A stretch of DNA of 64,000 nt from Linnemannia elongata (GCA_036320915.1 JAXBDG010000002.1:3190001-3254000); one strand, 5' to 3'; positions 45,701-58,685 are shown, counted from the stretch's first letter. Numbers and translations are program-made. The notes: generated by a model not told the origin, from the letters alone.

Positions 45701-48700
45701 GGCGCTCCAACAGATCTGTTCTGAATCGCAGATATGTGTAAAAAGAAAAATGCTCAAGAAAAGTATAGCATTGAAGAAAGGGGAAGGAGGAATCGGGGGT
45801 GGGGGAGTGATTGAACAGGAATGGGGTAAGGTGACAGTGCGGTACAAAGAGAGATGGAGGAGGAAGAGTACTTCCCCTCAGTGTTGCATCTTTACGATCT
45901 CCGTCTCCTATTTGGTTGAGAAAACATACGGCGAGTGATCCTTTTTTTTTTTCTTCAGTGGCGACGAACAGGGAGTGTTTTCGCAGTTCGGCGTATTTAG
46001 CCGTAAAGAAACAGTACACAAGCCTGTCCCTTGTTTAATTCAGAAAACGAGAGCGTAGAAAACCCCGAGTGGAAAAAGTAAGATATCACGCATCACAGTA
46101 AAAAGGAATGATACATAAAAAACAGAAGGAAGCGATTGAATTGAAGGTTGTTATTGTCACGAAGAAAACACCAATGAGAAGAGGTTGCGGTGATGATACC
46201 GATGATGATGGTGGGTAGCTTTTAGGCGACAAAAGGAGAGGAGGACACGACCTTTTTTTCTTTCAAGCAAAAAAGCTGACATTTTTAGTTGTGCTTTATT
46301 TTGTTGTTGTTGCAACACGGCGGGAGAGAGAAACGACAACGATGTGCCTGCCAACCTAGCTGAGCGTTGCAGGCGGAAAAACCGGTTATAACCGGTTTCT
46401 CCTCCTGAGTTCCACCACTTAGTTGCGGGACAAGTCTTCATTCTTGATACACACAGGAGCGCTGAGAACATCAGCAATCATCACTTCCAGCGGACGAAAA
46501 TCGTTTTTAAATAAAAGTTTTGTGAGCTCTTTCAGGCAATAAGTAGGTAGTCCCTAACTCCTTTCTCTTGACCCTCGCAACAACCTCTGATATTGTTGTA
46601 TTGCATTCAGCTATACGCCAATGATGGATCTACTGTGGTGTATGGTGTTGTGCCTGTAAGGTGATAGCGCAAAGTTGTTGTCCTTTATCAAGTGCAGCGA
46701 GATGTATGATTTGATTGAAGGAAGCAATCTGCTTTATTGTTATTTCCGCTGTTGGTGTGTGCTCTTTGTTTCCCTCCCCCTTTGCGTGTTTTTCCTCGCC
46801 CCCTTTCACCTAACATCCCAGATCGCTTCTTTATTACTCTTATTGTAAAAAATATATTGGGTTATTCAGTCCTGTGCAATCCATCCCATTCTTTTCTCTT
46901 CCCTTCTGAACAGACGAGTCTGTATGTTTACTGTTGCTTGTTTTTTTGCTGCAGTATGTTTGGACCAATCACAACCTCGATTCCTAAAATATATGACATC
47001 AGTCCCGCTCATCCCTTCAGACCAACTCTCTCCTTGGCCCACGCCCACTTTGCAGGACGACTTTGTCACCCCCTTTCGTTTTCTTTCTTTTTTCATGTCT
47101 TGCTTTGTATGTGCGTGTGCGTGGGTGGTGTGTATGTGCGTCTCTGGGTATTTTTTGTTTGAGTGTGTGGCTCTCGTTAGGTGAAATGAGACGTCGCCCG
47201 TCCCCTTTTATTGCCGTGCGCCCTTGAAAATCTGCCTTACGTGTTTTGAGTGTGAGTTTTGTTGCTTCTGTGTCTCTATTGTTGCCTTTGTTCATTTTTC
47301 ATTTCACCGTTTGCCCTTTTGTTATTATAACTATTTGTAATTTGTCTTTTTCGTCAAAAGCTACTCCTTCTCTTCATCTTCCTTTTTTTGTTTCCTGTTC
47401 TTTTTTTTTGTTTCCTGTTCTTTGGCCATAAGAGGAACACCGAGCAACGAGCTTGGGTAGATCGTTTTCACCTACCGTTTTCAGAAACAAAGGAGAAGGG
47501 AGACCAAGAGTCAAATGATCAGGTTGCAAGATGCAGTGAAAAGGAACGCATTACTAGCTAGTGCAGCGTTAGCGTTAGTAGTTTTTTCTTCTTAGCTCGG
47601 GGACACAAAAGCGCCTATTTTTATTTCTTCATAATCAATCAGGGCCTATCTTTCCATGGCGTGGAGTGGAGTGTGAGTGGGGAGGGGTGGAGGTTCAAGT
47701 TTGTAGGCAGGCAGACCGACTTTCTTGTATCGGATTGCTGATAAAAGTAAGTCGGTCTGTCCCCGTCCATCATGAACTCATGAACATTATGGCGTGAGTG
47801 ATACTGATACCCCAGTCAGCCAGGGCTGAAAGCAAAATAGAAAGAACCCCCCCTTCGCGTTTCTTTTTGCCTTTTTGACTTTTTTGCTTCATCGATCGGC
47901 TACCGGATCCAGATCGCATACAAAGAAGGTGGGATAGAATAAGAAGTAAAGTCTATTAATCCCCACCCGGGCCAACACATGATGACTGGGTTTATGGTTA
48001 CCCTGGAAATAAAACTTTTCAAGGTTCAAAGGACAGCATGCTCAACATGCTCAACATGCCATTGGAAATGAAAGGAGAGTGAGAGTAGAGAGAGAGGAAA
48101 AGCGCTATTTGTTTTTTATTCGCTCAATTAGGCACACAAACCAACAAAGCAGCATAAAACACAAACAGCATAAACAAAGTGATGTCATTCATGGGACGTG
48201 AGAAGAGGACAAGGTCACCTTACCGGCGACGTCTGATAGGGACAAATGAGAGAATAAAATGATATAGGACGCATTTTTGCATGAGAGCCCTGAAAAAGAC
48301 GACGAGGGGACCTGGTCCTAGTTTATCCCCATCGTCGTCCTTTGTTCTTGTCTTTCTCGCTCTCACCCCCTGACATCATTGCATTTTTTTTTCTTGTTCG
48401 CAAGGCTCTCTCTCTGTGTGTATCTCCGTTTCCCCCGAACAACAAGCCAAATGGTGCCACAAATGACGCGAAAGCGCACTTTCAAGGTTAGGTTCAAAGC
48501 TCATTCATCACTTATGAAATTGAATTCCATCAACCACATTCACTCACACTCTTGATCACATCAAACATCAGGCACACGAACAACAACAACAACAACAACA
48601 GCGACACACACAGAACAGAACAGTACACAGGACACAGAACAACTAATGCAACCCTCCCTTTTGCCGATTAGGAGATAGGACGAATCTCAGTGGGGAGGGA

Positions 48701-49948
48701 GGACACAGACAGAACAAGGGAACAAAAAATACATTGACCAGCTATCGCAAACACAAGCACAAACACAAGGCAAGCAAGCACGACATCGAAACAATGCAGG
48801 ACCAAAAAAACAAACAACCTTCATTCTCCATCCCATGACGAACGACACTTTCGAAACAAAAATGACAGCGGGCACCCCTCTTTCCTTCCCTCTCTTTCTT
48901 TCGTTGCATACAACCCTGTTGATGTTCTCTCTCCCCCCCCCTCAAGACCCGATCGATTTGTACCGTTAACCGTTTTACACACTCAGCTCGTAAGGTATCT
49001 CAGATCCGGACTTTCCATTGGGCGCTCTCTTTCAAACCTGACTGCCTCCCTGCCTCATTCCCCGATTTCTTTTTACGCCCATCATCGTACCTGCTTTGGC
49101 TGTTTCGGAGGACAAGGAGAGAGAGGCAAAAAATGAATACGTAGAAGGATAAAAAAGAAAGAGCGCCTGACGAAATGACGCCCAACGACACCGATGCCCG
49201 ATGCCCGATGCCCTGACCGGTGAATAAAAGTTGTAAATTGACTCTGCAGTCTGTCAACAGAAACCCTATCTCTCCCACTTTATTCAAACTGTTGTTTCCA
49301 TTCATTCATTTCAAGTTCTCTTTTGTTGCTGCCGATGCTCTTATTGTTGTTGGCTAACCACAATAGAAGCGACGATAAAATGACATCGTGGAAGCTGCAC
49401 GATTACACCTACCCCACCTACCCATACCCCTGCACTAAAGTTTAGCTCTACTCTTACTTCCTCTGCCATTGCCTTTGCATATGCTTGGTGTTCCTGGAGA
49501 AAGACTACTAGCGCCGATTTCTATGATTCTCACACAACTTTGCTGTTTGAGTGTGCCGTCAATTTCGTGCCTGGACGGTATCCTTCACCTTAGCTTGCTT
49601 TTTTGTTCAACGAATCGATGCGCCCTGTTCTCTACCAATTCTATTTTCATGAACATCAAAAAAAAAAGTTTTGGCAAAGAATAACACAGATATGACAGAG
49701 AGAGAGAGAGAGAGTCTTTAGTTTTCCAATTCACCACCATCTCTATCTCTCAAAGACCCCCCCCCGGCCCTCATGATTCTGTTATTATTATCGTTCGTTG
49801 TTTTTTTTCACAACTTTTCTCATAATCTCATCATCGCTTCTATTATTATTCATTCACAAGTTTGGGAAAATGGTATGACCATTAAGGATGAGGATGGCCC
49901 CAGGAGGACAAAAGAAACAATTGAGTTTTGATTACATCCTTCTTTCCC

Positions 49949-49985
49949 TCCTTCCTTCCTTCCTTCCTTCCTTCCTTCCTTCCTT
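49949..49985. repeat. (CCTT)n microsatellite
   Basis: Tetranucleotide tract of about nine units in the gene-poor block, 100 bp from a 42-nt A-run. Confidence 0.9.
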
Positions 49986-50084
49986 CTTTCCCTCCTACTC
50001 TCCCGTCTCGCGTCTCCCTTTTCTTCTAATCTCCTGCGGGTAGCCTGTCTGTGTGTGAGCCTCAGCTGTGTGGGAAAATCAATC

Positions 50085-50085
<1 letters not shown>

Positions 50086-50127
<42 letters not shown>
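50086..50127. repeat. A42 homopolymer
   Basis: Uninterrupted run of 42 A. No retroelement body precedes it on the plus strand, so a retrotransposon tail is not supported. Confidence 0.95.
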
Positions 50128-50129
<2 letters not shown>

Positions 50130-50656
50130 GCTTTCCCGTACACCATTGTCAATCCTTGCTCTGTCCAAATTAAGCATTTTAGAGTCAGTCTAGGCACAAC
50201 GTTGTGGTCTGACGAAGTGCAGTTTCAACAAAGTTGGCCAACCCAAGCGTGCTAAAAAAGAAAAGGGAGAGGGATAAGAAAGAAAAGTATAAGGAGAGGG
50301 GGGGAGGGGGAACAGGAGGGAGAGAGACACGGCAGACACTCTGTCAAGTTTTTTGTTCTGGGACCTCTCCTTCCCCTTGCTTTTTTTTTTATCTTCTCTC
50401 CCTCTCAATTACTTCTCTCCCTCTCAATTACTTCTCTCCCTCTCAATTGGAGGATCCAATGGGTCTCGAAAACCTTACCTGCTGCTGTTTCTATTGAATA
50501 ATGTATTCACCCCTTCCTCCTCTCTTACTTTTAGGTATTCAGAGTCATCGGGCAAAAAACGACGTACCCCCGCCGCAATGTCGGTTCAATATCTTTCTAG
50601 CCCCCTCCTGGCAATTCCTTCGTTGTTTTTGTACGAGAACCTTTTCTCGTTCAGTT

Positions 50657-50681
50657 CCCCCCCCCCCCTCCTCGCCTCTCT

Positions 50682-50708
<27 letters not shown>
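50657..50708. repeat. C12 and A27 homopolymers
   Basis: A run of 12 C (50657-50668) closely followed by a run of 27 A (50682-50708). Assembly lengths of such runs are unreliable. Confidence 0.95.
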
Positions 50709-50712
<4 letters not shown>

Positions 50713-50970
50713 CGGCGGTTGATTCTCTCTGTCACTCAGTTTCAATAAGGTCTCTTTCTCTCCCCTTTGGACAGCTGCTTGGTCGGAGGAATTGAAAAAG
50801 AAAATGCAAGCAAAAATGAACAACGGAATACAGAAACTAATAGCTAGAAAAGCAAAAGAAAAAAAAGTTTCTCGGCCTCCCTTGCTTGGTACGACGTGGC
50901 AGTTTGGGGATTAAACGTTGCCTTCTCCTTTTCCTTTCCTTCTTCCAACCCATAATCCAAACCTATCTTC

Positions 50971-51012
50971 AAAAAGAAAAGAAAAGAAAAGAAAAGAAAA
51001 GAAAAGAAAAAA
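50971..51012. repeat. (AAAAG)n pentanucleotide repeat
   Basis: About eight tandem AAAAG units, slightly degraded at the right end. Confidence 0.95.
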
Positions 51013-51900
51013 GAAATGGAAACGGAGAAAAATATCCTTGAACGGTTTAATCAACAGGAAACATTTTATTTTCGAAGCGTTAAAAAAAAAGTTAACGTTG
51101 TTCGAAAACCTTTCCATCGTCCCCATCCTCTCTTTTGTGTTCAAGTCGATATCTTTGATATCTTGAGATCGGGATCGTACTCTAATTAGGTTTCTATTTC
51201 AGGAGCAATGGTGAGGCTCACTGACACCGGGTTCTTCAGACATGGAGAGGCGAGTTAGTGAGGCAGGAATCAAATCCATACGATGCCATTCTGCCAATGA
51301 ACATAAAAAAATGGACCACGACCTGGCAGTTGGAATTTGGGGAACAAAAAAAAACGGCGACACACCGAATACAAAGCACCGATGAACGGTTTGCTGATTA
51401 AAAAGCTCTGCACAGCCCTCAAGATGGTCAGTATTGCTATGCACCCCACCCTCTCCTAGAAGTAATATATGGCGTAATAACCTGAAATTCCTCCTCCCAA
51501 ACGTCCAACCGCAAACTTGGTATAACCTATTAGAGCACCCATCCCCACAAAATCGGGTGATGGCAAGAGCGGACTATTATCTCTTTGAACTGCTTTTCCC
51601 GCTAGTTGGATCCATGAGATGTGTAAAAACGTTCAAATCCTTAGTCCGTTTTTTCATGCAAGCTGCATGCACTGGCCCACTGAAAGGGAAGCCAACTAAC
51701 CCGTGAATGTGCGTATGCTTCAATTTTTGTTTGTTTTTACTGTACATGTACATTTGGTGGAGAAGGGGGAAAGGAAATGAAAAACGGGGGATTGTTACAG
51801 AGAGAGAATGGTTCTGTTGGTATCGAAGGGCAGGAGGAGGAGGAAGAGTCCGATCCTGTTGTAGGGCGCCGATGAAGAGCTAGATTCAGACCACACGGTG

Positions 51901-54900
51901 TCATTCGTCGACGCTAGTCGGTCGGGAACTACCTCCACTTCCATTGTGGCCACCATCACCACTATTGCTGCCGGTGCTCCCTCGCTGGATGGTACTCGTG
52001 GTCGAAATCTGGCTGTACATTGATCCCGCCCCGCCTCCCGTCATGCCAGGGCCGGTTGTCAATCCGGGCCAGCTGTGGGTCGATCCGCTCGCACTCGTCC
52101 TCGATGCCGTTCCTAATGACGAATTCTTGTTCTTGGAGGGCTCACGAATCGTACTCAGCTCGTCCACCATTCTCTCGGGCACCCAGGGTCGAGTCAAAAG
52201 GTAGTGGAGAATCAATTGCTGCGTCGGACGGATTCCATTGCCCGACACATCATCCTCTTCATCGTCGTACGAGGACTGATGCGTAATGTTGCCACCAATC
52301 TGTCGGTCGACCGAGGATGTCCTGTATTTGGCCGTCCGGTGAAGCGCCGACGAGAGCGAGGGCGCACGGAAGTGGTGGTGGTTTTTGGTGGCAGCCTTGA
52401 TGTAGGGTCGAGGCGGCTGTGACGAATACTTGGGTCCAGATTGGTAGGCCGTCAGAGTCATCAGGAGGTCCTGTATCCGCACATCATCCTCGGGTGCGAA
52501 CTGGATGCTGGCCATAGGTGAGCTTGAGGCAGGCCGGACTCGTAGACTGGATGTTGCAGGGATTTGGTCCGAGATGGGTGGCGCCGCGCCGTTGGTCTTC
52601 TTGACGGCTGCCAATAAATACGTAATGTCCATGATAAACGTGCCCAAAAACGGTACCATCGGCCTCCGGGCTGCTTCCTTGGTCCTGAATCCGAGATGCG
52701 ATAGACTGTTGCTGACGCCGTTCAAGCTAAGCATGTCATGTTTCCCAGACGGTGGTGCAGAGGCTGAACCGGAATGAACTGGCGATACAATCGATGGGGA
52801 AGTCATGGTTCCTGCATGAAGACTGGACATCATCTCGCGGTATTTCCCGTAATTCCTGGTTTCGCTCATCAGCTCCGAGAGTGTCTCTAACTTGTGCATA
52901 CTCTTCCTCGGCACAAAACCCCATGTTCGCTTCAGTCGCTTGACGGGTGGAGTACCCAGAGCAGAGAGAACAGCCTTCAGGGTCTGGAAGTTCTCCAACT
53001 CGTGCAGCTTCACAGCGACTTTGACCCAGTAGTGCATGCACTGCGCTCGTCCGGATGCCTCCGGAGGAAACAAGACCGAGTACTCGATCATGCGCGTCAG
53101 GTAATTGAAAAAGTCGGTCGAGGCAGTGATAGTCCGGTGGGGTGTTTTGGGCGAGTGGGTCAATAGCGCGGCGGGTGGAATCTCCAGGAAGATGGCGGAT
53201 TCGACCAACGTGAGCTGGTAGGCGACAAGGTATGCCGGGAATTCGAGAATGGACGTAATACTAGCAGACCGATAAAGGAGCTCCCGGACTTTGGTGATGG
53301 TGGCCATGACATTGGCGATCATGGAGGTATACTTATTGAGATTCTCCTGGAGTGTCTGAAGGTCGACCTCGTCCTCGGACGAGTCGCGTTTTGACTTTGT
53401 ACCATTGTCGTTGCCTTGGATTTGCAATGACCTCTCCTGAAGCTTCTGGCGAGTCTCGGCGAGCTTGGTGGAGCAAGTCTTTTCCTTTTCGACGAGGGTA
53501 CGATGGGTTGTCCTAAGAGGTGTTACTGGGATCAAGGGGATGTGGTCACTGGGTCCGTAAGTCTTTTGCGCCAGCTGATCCTCGTTGTCGCCGTTGATCC
53601 GCTCTGCCTCGACCAAGTTGGTAGGGTCAACACTGCCGTCAGGGATGACGGTGATAAAGGCGCTGTTTTGGTTGCTGAGAGCTGCATATTGAGGCAGGGT
53701 ATATGGACGGGATCGGTCTGCTGAGGAGATACTGGAGGAGATGCTGGAGGGTGAGAGTGTTGGTGAAGTTGGGACCGAGAGTGGTGTTCCTGGACGCCTT
53801 GTTGGAGCTGGAATGGCTATGCTGGGTGAGGATGCCCTCCTGTTGAGAGGAGGTGAGAACACATGACCTAGAAGGGCAAGTGGTACACACACAAAGAGCA
53901 GGCTGTGTTAATTTTTGGAATTTTGTGCATGGTCCAACCATCGTCACGCTGCGAACATAAGCAGGTCATCCGTTTTGAGCCACGCCGATCTTACCTTCTA
54001 GGTCGTCGTCGTCATCATCATCATCATCATCCGAGTCATCCTCGTCCATAGAATTTTCCTCCACTTTGATATCGTTGGGTTTCCTGTACAGACGCGCCGG
54101 TTTGGGCGGCAGTGGTGGTTTAGACTGAGGAGGTGATTCGAGTCCGCCGATGACCATGTGTGGGGCCGGCATAGATTGTGGTCGCGTTGGATACTCTGCT
54201 GTTGGGGTCGTCTGACTACTTCCGGACCCATGGTAGAGGAGATGGTTGGGGCTGGTGTTGCCTCCTAAGGACGGCATAGTCCCGTTCTCTGAAAAGCCCA
54301 AGAGCGGACTCCTATTGGGTGGTGTTGGTGAGATTGTTGGCGGAGGAGGCCGCCGCGTAGGTTTTGGTGGGATGGTTGGTAGGGATGTACGGTTGAGTGG
54401 CGGGGAGACGGCAGGACTGGCAGTAGAGTTGTTGGTGGGTCCAGATCGGGAAGAGAAGGAGGAGACTCTGGAGGAGACGGGTGAGGGCGACTGTTGTGAC
54501 TCTATGCCGCCCAGATCCGGGCCTGTAGCCTGCAATTGCTCTGTCAACATGGTTACTGTTTTTGTCTGTCCTGAGGTGATCCTGTCCGAGTGCCTGGAGA
54601 GCGATGTCTTTCGTGGAAGGGCCGAGGGCTCTGTGATGGCAGCGATAGCAGCATTGTGTTTAGATAGGATATCCTGCGCATAGGCGACACTAGACCGCGT
54701 GATGGTGATGAGTGACACAGTTGTTGTCGAGGTGATGGCAACTAGTCCAAAGAAAAATAAGAACAGCAGTATAAGGTCATCAGTTCAAGTGAAACTAGTG
54801 GACGAGCGAGGCCATGGAGCACAAACTCTTTTTGACGGGTCGAATGGGTTCTGGGTCGGGTCGAGACAATCTGCAAGGGGGTGAGGAAGGGAGAGGATGA

Positions 54901-55334
54901 TCACGAGGACAGTACCATTGGCAATGAACTTGACTTTCCGGAGCTCGATCGCAGCAGCGTCGATGATATCCAGGTAACAGAAGTAGGCATCCTAAGCAGC
55001 GTGCAATACATAAAAGAGGGGGCTCGTCGTGTCAGTTTGTTTGCTTGCTATGTTGCTTTTTGGTCCTGACCTGAGCCCGCTACCTTCTTGTTGCTGTTTG
55101 TTGACAAAAAGGTGGGTGCTTGCTGTCAGGTCGTGGTTTTCCGGCTGACAAAATGGGTCGGGAGGGACGGGCTGCAGCAACACAACTGTAACCGCAACAA
55201 CAACAGCTATTTGCTAAATGCTAATATATTAATATTTGTTGGTCCTTCCTTGCAAGGCAGTCTGGTTGTACCTTGAAGTTGCCGGAGGAGAGCGCATCGG
55301 CCGACCTTGCCAGCATCGACTGGATCTCTTCCAT
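51901..55334 (-). CDS. Ras guanine-nucleotide exchange factor (RasGEF/Cdc25 domain) protein
   Basis: Predicted activator of a Ras-family GTPase. Four exons (55334-55272, 54991-54916, 54741-53995, 53867-51901) total 2853 nt, 950 aa. Residues 1-45 (MEEIQSMLARSADALSSGNFKDAYFCY...) form a helical hairpin resembling MIT/TPR-like modules. Residues about 110-280 are Pro/Ser-rich with PPKPTRRPPPP and PPLPPKPARLYRKP, good SH3 ligands, and end in a run of about ten Asp. The RasGEF domain runs from about 503 (FPAYLVAYQLTLVESAIFLEIPP) through FFNYLTRMIEYSVLF, AQCMHYWVKVAVKLHELENFQTLKAVLSAL and TWGFVPRK to PMVPFLGTFIMDITYL near 715, with a Ser-rich loop inserted. The C-terminus is low-complexity. I saw no clear N-terminal REM domain. 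BEM1, which has two SH3 domains, lies 5 kb away. Confidence 0.88.
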
Positions 55335-56409
55335 GGCTGGCTGTATATTTATTTGGCACTACTGGGGTGGATGGCCAGCGGGGCCCAGAGCCAAGAAGAA
55401 GAAGAAGGGGATGGGTTGAGGTTGAGTGTTGCAGACTGGTGAGTGGTCAGATGACAAACGACAGCGAGTAGGAAGGAGTGCGAAAGAAAAGTTGCAGTCT
55501 GAGCGAGGAGGATGTAGGGATGTGTAAAATGAGATGGGTGAGCGGAGGGAGGATAGGAAGGTGATAGAGGTGTAGAAGAATGGAAGGAAGAAAGAGGGAG
55601 GGAGGGTTGAGGGTTATGGTCAGTTGGTCGATGTGGATGGATAAGATGGAAGGGAAGAGTAAAGGCAGACTGGAAAGGGAGAGGAAAACAAAAAGAAAAG
55701 TAAAAGAGAAAGAGGCTCAGGCACACATCACTCAGATACAGCAGACTGGCAGAGACAAGAGATACAAGGGAGCCTGACTACTGGCTACTGCCAAAGAAGT
55801 AAAAGAAAAAAAAAAGAAAAAAAGGAAAAACGAAAGGGGCGGAACAGGAGAACAGAAGAACAGAAGAACGGAAGAACAGAAGAAAAGAAGAAACAAGGGC
55901 GACCGAGACAATGATGAGTGTGTATGTATTCTATGTATCTATGTCTGTTCGGTTTGAGAGGTAATAATGAGGATGACCAGGGGTCGAGAGGAGAGGAGGA
56001 CACTATATACTGCTTTTCTTGTTGTGCAGAAAAAAAGAAGGAAGGAGGCTGGATAAAAAACACAGGAGGAGGAGGTGAAAAAAGAGGAGGAGTGAAAGAA
56101 AGCGAGCAAGAAGGGTCGCCAGGTTGGATGCCAGCCCCCCAACACTGATACGAAAAAGATTGTATGTATATGTGTATGTAAGGAAAAAAAAAAGACGAGA
56201 GCCAAGGGCAACAAGGTTTCTTGTTCTCACATCCAATTCCAAGAGTCAAAATTTCATTTGCGAATGAATCTTGTCTTTTACCCTCAGCAGCAGCCTGGCC
56301 CTGGCTCTCTCTCTCTCCCTCACCACCTTCTTACAAAAGACGAGGGGGAAGGAAGGGGGGGGGGGGGGGGGGGTTAAGACACAATGATGCTTTGACTCGT
56401 TTTTTCTTT

Positions 56410-56444
<35 letters not shown>

Positions 56445-56509
56445 TTCCTGACTGATTAAAATAACACAGGAAACAAACACTTGTCCTCAACTCTCCATCC
56501 ATCAACACC
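55335..56509. other. Divergent promoter region of RasGEF and NAA40 genes
   Basis: 1.2 kb, purine-rich on the plus strand at 55440-56110, followed by a run of 19 G (56355-56373) and a run of 32 T (56412-56443) about 70-150 bp before the NAA40 start. Frames are low-complexity. No RNA gene seen. Confidence 0.55.
56355..56443. repeat. G19 and T32 homopolymers before NAA40
   Basis: G run at 56355-56373 and T run at 56412-56443, upstream of the NAA40 start at 56510. Poly(dT) tracts exclude nucleosomes at many fungal promoters, and a G19 tract can form a quadruplex; neither role is shown here. Confidence 0.9.
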
Positions 56510-56694
56510 ATGCCCAAGGTACAAACACACATACACTCTCAACAACACCAACTGCAAGGATGCTCACCCACTGCACACACTCTCCTTCCAGATCAACAGT
56601 TCGCACCCGCCGATAAGATCCTGTCCGATAACAACAACTACAACAACAACAAACAATAAGACGCTCAACAACCACCTACCTCCTAAAAAAAAAA

Positions 56695-56728
<34 letters not shown>

Positions 56729-58364
56729 AAACTCCTCCTATACCCATTCCTTGATCAACGAAACATACCCTTCACTCATTCTCCATTCAACCCTTTCACT
56801 TTTCACTCCTAGCTAGGAATATTGGATGCCAACACTCATCTGGCTAAAGCCAACCAGGTCTGCCGCAACAGTCCTCATTGCTCTTTCTTGGTGACTCTTC
56901 ATTCACTCTCATGTTACAATTGAAAAAAAGGCATTCTTGATCTCTTGTCGTTGACACTACCTTCCTTACTCCCTCTTTTTCCTTCTCATTTTGAACTGTG
57001 CTCTACCTTTTATTTCGCCTCTCCTTGTGGCTCCTCAATCTGCTCACTTCAAAAAAAAAAAAAACTACAAACTAATAGCTCACCTCGGTTCAATTGAATG
57101 AACTCTTTGCCTTGCAAAAGGAGCACACTCCGGAAAGGTATTACTATTGCCCCTTTTGCTCAAGCAATCATGAACGTTTTGATTGTTCTAACTACTAGCC
57201 ACCCGACAACAACAATGTAAGCCAAGGAAACGCAAATTCACACATTCTTCTAACGGCATCTTCACATTCTCACCCATCTTCCTGCGTGCGGAATAGATAT
57301 CCCGAATGCACCCTCTCGACAGTCGCATATAGCATTGAGGACATGACCCCTGCGCTCCTGACCTTTGCAATTGACCTCGTCGAGTCTAACATGAGCGAGC
57401 TGTAAGTCCGAAACCTTCTCATTTCTGCGCAATTGTCAAATGTCACCGTTGCTATAATTCATATGCATGTGCCTGACATCAATAATTGACTGTGTGTCAA
57501 CACAGGTACATCAGATCCAAGGATGGCTGGTGCAGAGAGGATAAGGAATACGAGATGCAGGATATCGCGTCGCGGTATCTGATCGCGTTCCACAACGATA
57601 AGCCAGTCGGCATGGTCCACTTTCAATTTGTCGATGAGGAGACAATGACCGATCGCTACGCCGAGGTCGCCTACTGGTAACTATATTCATTCTTTTTGTT
57701 TATTTGAGTGTATACCGGAGAGTGAACATCCAGGACGCGTGCTAAAACACTATATTCGATGTCCTCATCCATTTCACTGTGCTGTATGATCCATTTTATT
57801 TGGTAGCTTTGAGATCCAGGTTGTACCTGAATATCAGCGACGAGGCATTGGCGCTTATCTTATTAGCCTGCTGGAGACCATTGGAAAGGCGACCCAGATG
57901 GAGAAGGTTATGCTGACGGTGTTTAAAGGTAACATGGAATAGACCCTTTACTAGGGACGACTGTTGTTGTTACAGCTAAGAGTTAAAAGACAGACTCATA
58001 CACGCGCTGACAGTTTCGCATGCTTCCTCTCTCCTTATCCTTTTGTGAATTAGCGAACAAGAACGCGATCAAGTTTTACATTGATCAGATGCAGTAAGTT
58101 TCTAAGCAGGATTGACAGATGCATATCCAGTTTCCTGTGTTTTCAACAGCGCCACTCTATTGAGCTAATCAACAACAACATCAGCAACAACAACGTGTAT
58201 TGATGTATTGATGAACGATGATTCTGATCAAAGACATCTCTTTCTTTATTTTCAGGTACAACTACGACGAGATCTCGCCATGTGTCTGCCTAACCCGAGG
58301 AAGAGCGTCCAGGTTCGACTACGAGATCCTCAGCAAGCCATTGCAACCGGCCATCAGATCATAG
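56510..58364 (+). CDS. NAA40: N-alpha-acetyltransferase 40 (NatD), histone H4/H2A acetylation
   Basis: GNAT enzyme that acetylates the N-terminal Ser of histones H4 and H2A. Eight exons (56510-56518, 56813-56857, 57079-57137, 57297-57401, 57506-57676, 57807-57928, 58054-58093, 58256-58364) total 660 nt, 219 aa (human 237). Matches to the family: LLTFAIDLVESNM, YLIAFHNDKPVGMVHFQF, the acetyl-CoA loop VPEYQRRGIGAYL (Q/RxxGxG), QMEKVMLTVFKANKNAIKFY and a C-terminal FDYEILSKP. The body from exon 3 (LTSVQLNELFALQKEH) is firm. Exon 1 encodes only MPK, and exon 2 may end at 56857 (GTCTGC donor) or at a GTGACT donor 33 nt later; both keep the frame. The lysine-rich N-terminus typical of NAA40 is missing in this model. 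A 30-nt A-run lies in intron 1. Confidence 0.88.
56697..56726. repeat. A30 homopolymer in NAA40 intron 1
   Basis: Run of 30 A preceded by a shorter A-run, inside the first intron. In the phase of exon 1 it would read as poly-lysine, but no donor site allows it to be spliced into the message. Confidence 0.9.
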
Positions 58365-58396
58365 AACATTGTCGTATAACACCCTAATACAAACAA

Positions 58397-58402
58397 AATA
58401 AA
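58397..58402 (+). terminator. Poly(A) signal of NAA40
   Basis: AATAAA 33 bases after the NAA40 stop codon. Confidence 0.45.
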
Positions 58403-58615
58403 CAACAGGTGACCAAACAAAAAAAACCCCCTCGGGCTATTTTGGTGCATTGACTCTTGAAAAGTCAAGCACAACTCGTATTTCATATGGACAACGAGGT
58501 GTGGGGAAAGAAGAAAAAAAGGGATAAGAAGACCAATAAGAAAAAGAATACAGGGGTAGTAAGGTCTGAAACCATCTGGTAACCCTGAACAACAAGAAGG
58601 AATAACCTCAAACAG

Positions 58616-58617
58616 GA

Positions 58618-58685
<68 letters not shown>

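Larger units (their letters stand above)
42792..51900. other. 9.1-kb gene-poor block rich in simple repeats
   Basis: The left end is the bZIP promoter, with purine-rich plus-strand sequence at 43020-43200. The rest contains T- and A-runs, CT tracts and microsatellites. Open frames reach 212 codons (43398-44036 plus) but are built of Ser/Leu/Phe/Thr low complexity without family features or plausible splice neighbours. I find no tRNA A/B boxes, 5S rRNA, transposase or reverse transcriptase signature. It could hold non-coding RNA genes or long regulatory regions that I cannot see. Confidence 0.6.

Noticed and set aside
50086..50127. A42 run as a retrotransposon poly(A) tail
   Set aside because: No reverse transcriptase, endonuclease or target-site duplication was seen upstream; other homopolymers of similar size occur nearby.
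51200..51320. Possible tRNA gene on the minus strand (TGGCAGAATGG and GATTTGATTCC)
   Set aside because: The A- and B-box-like strings are too close together, the T-loop lacks TTCRA, and no acceptor stem pairs.
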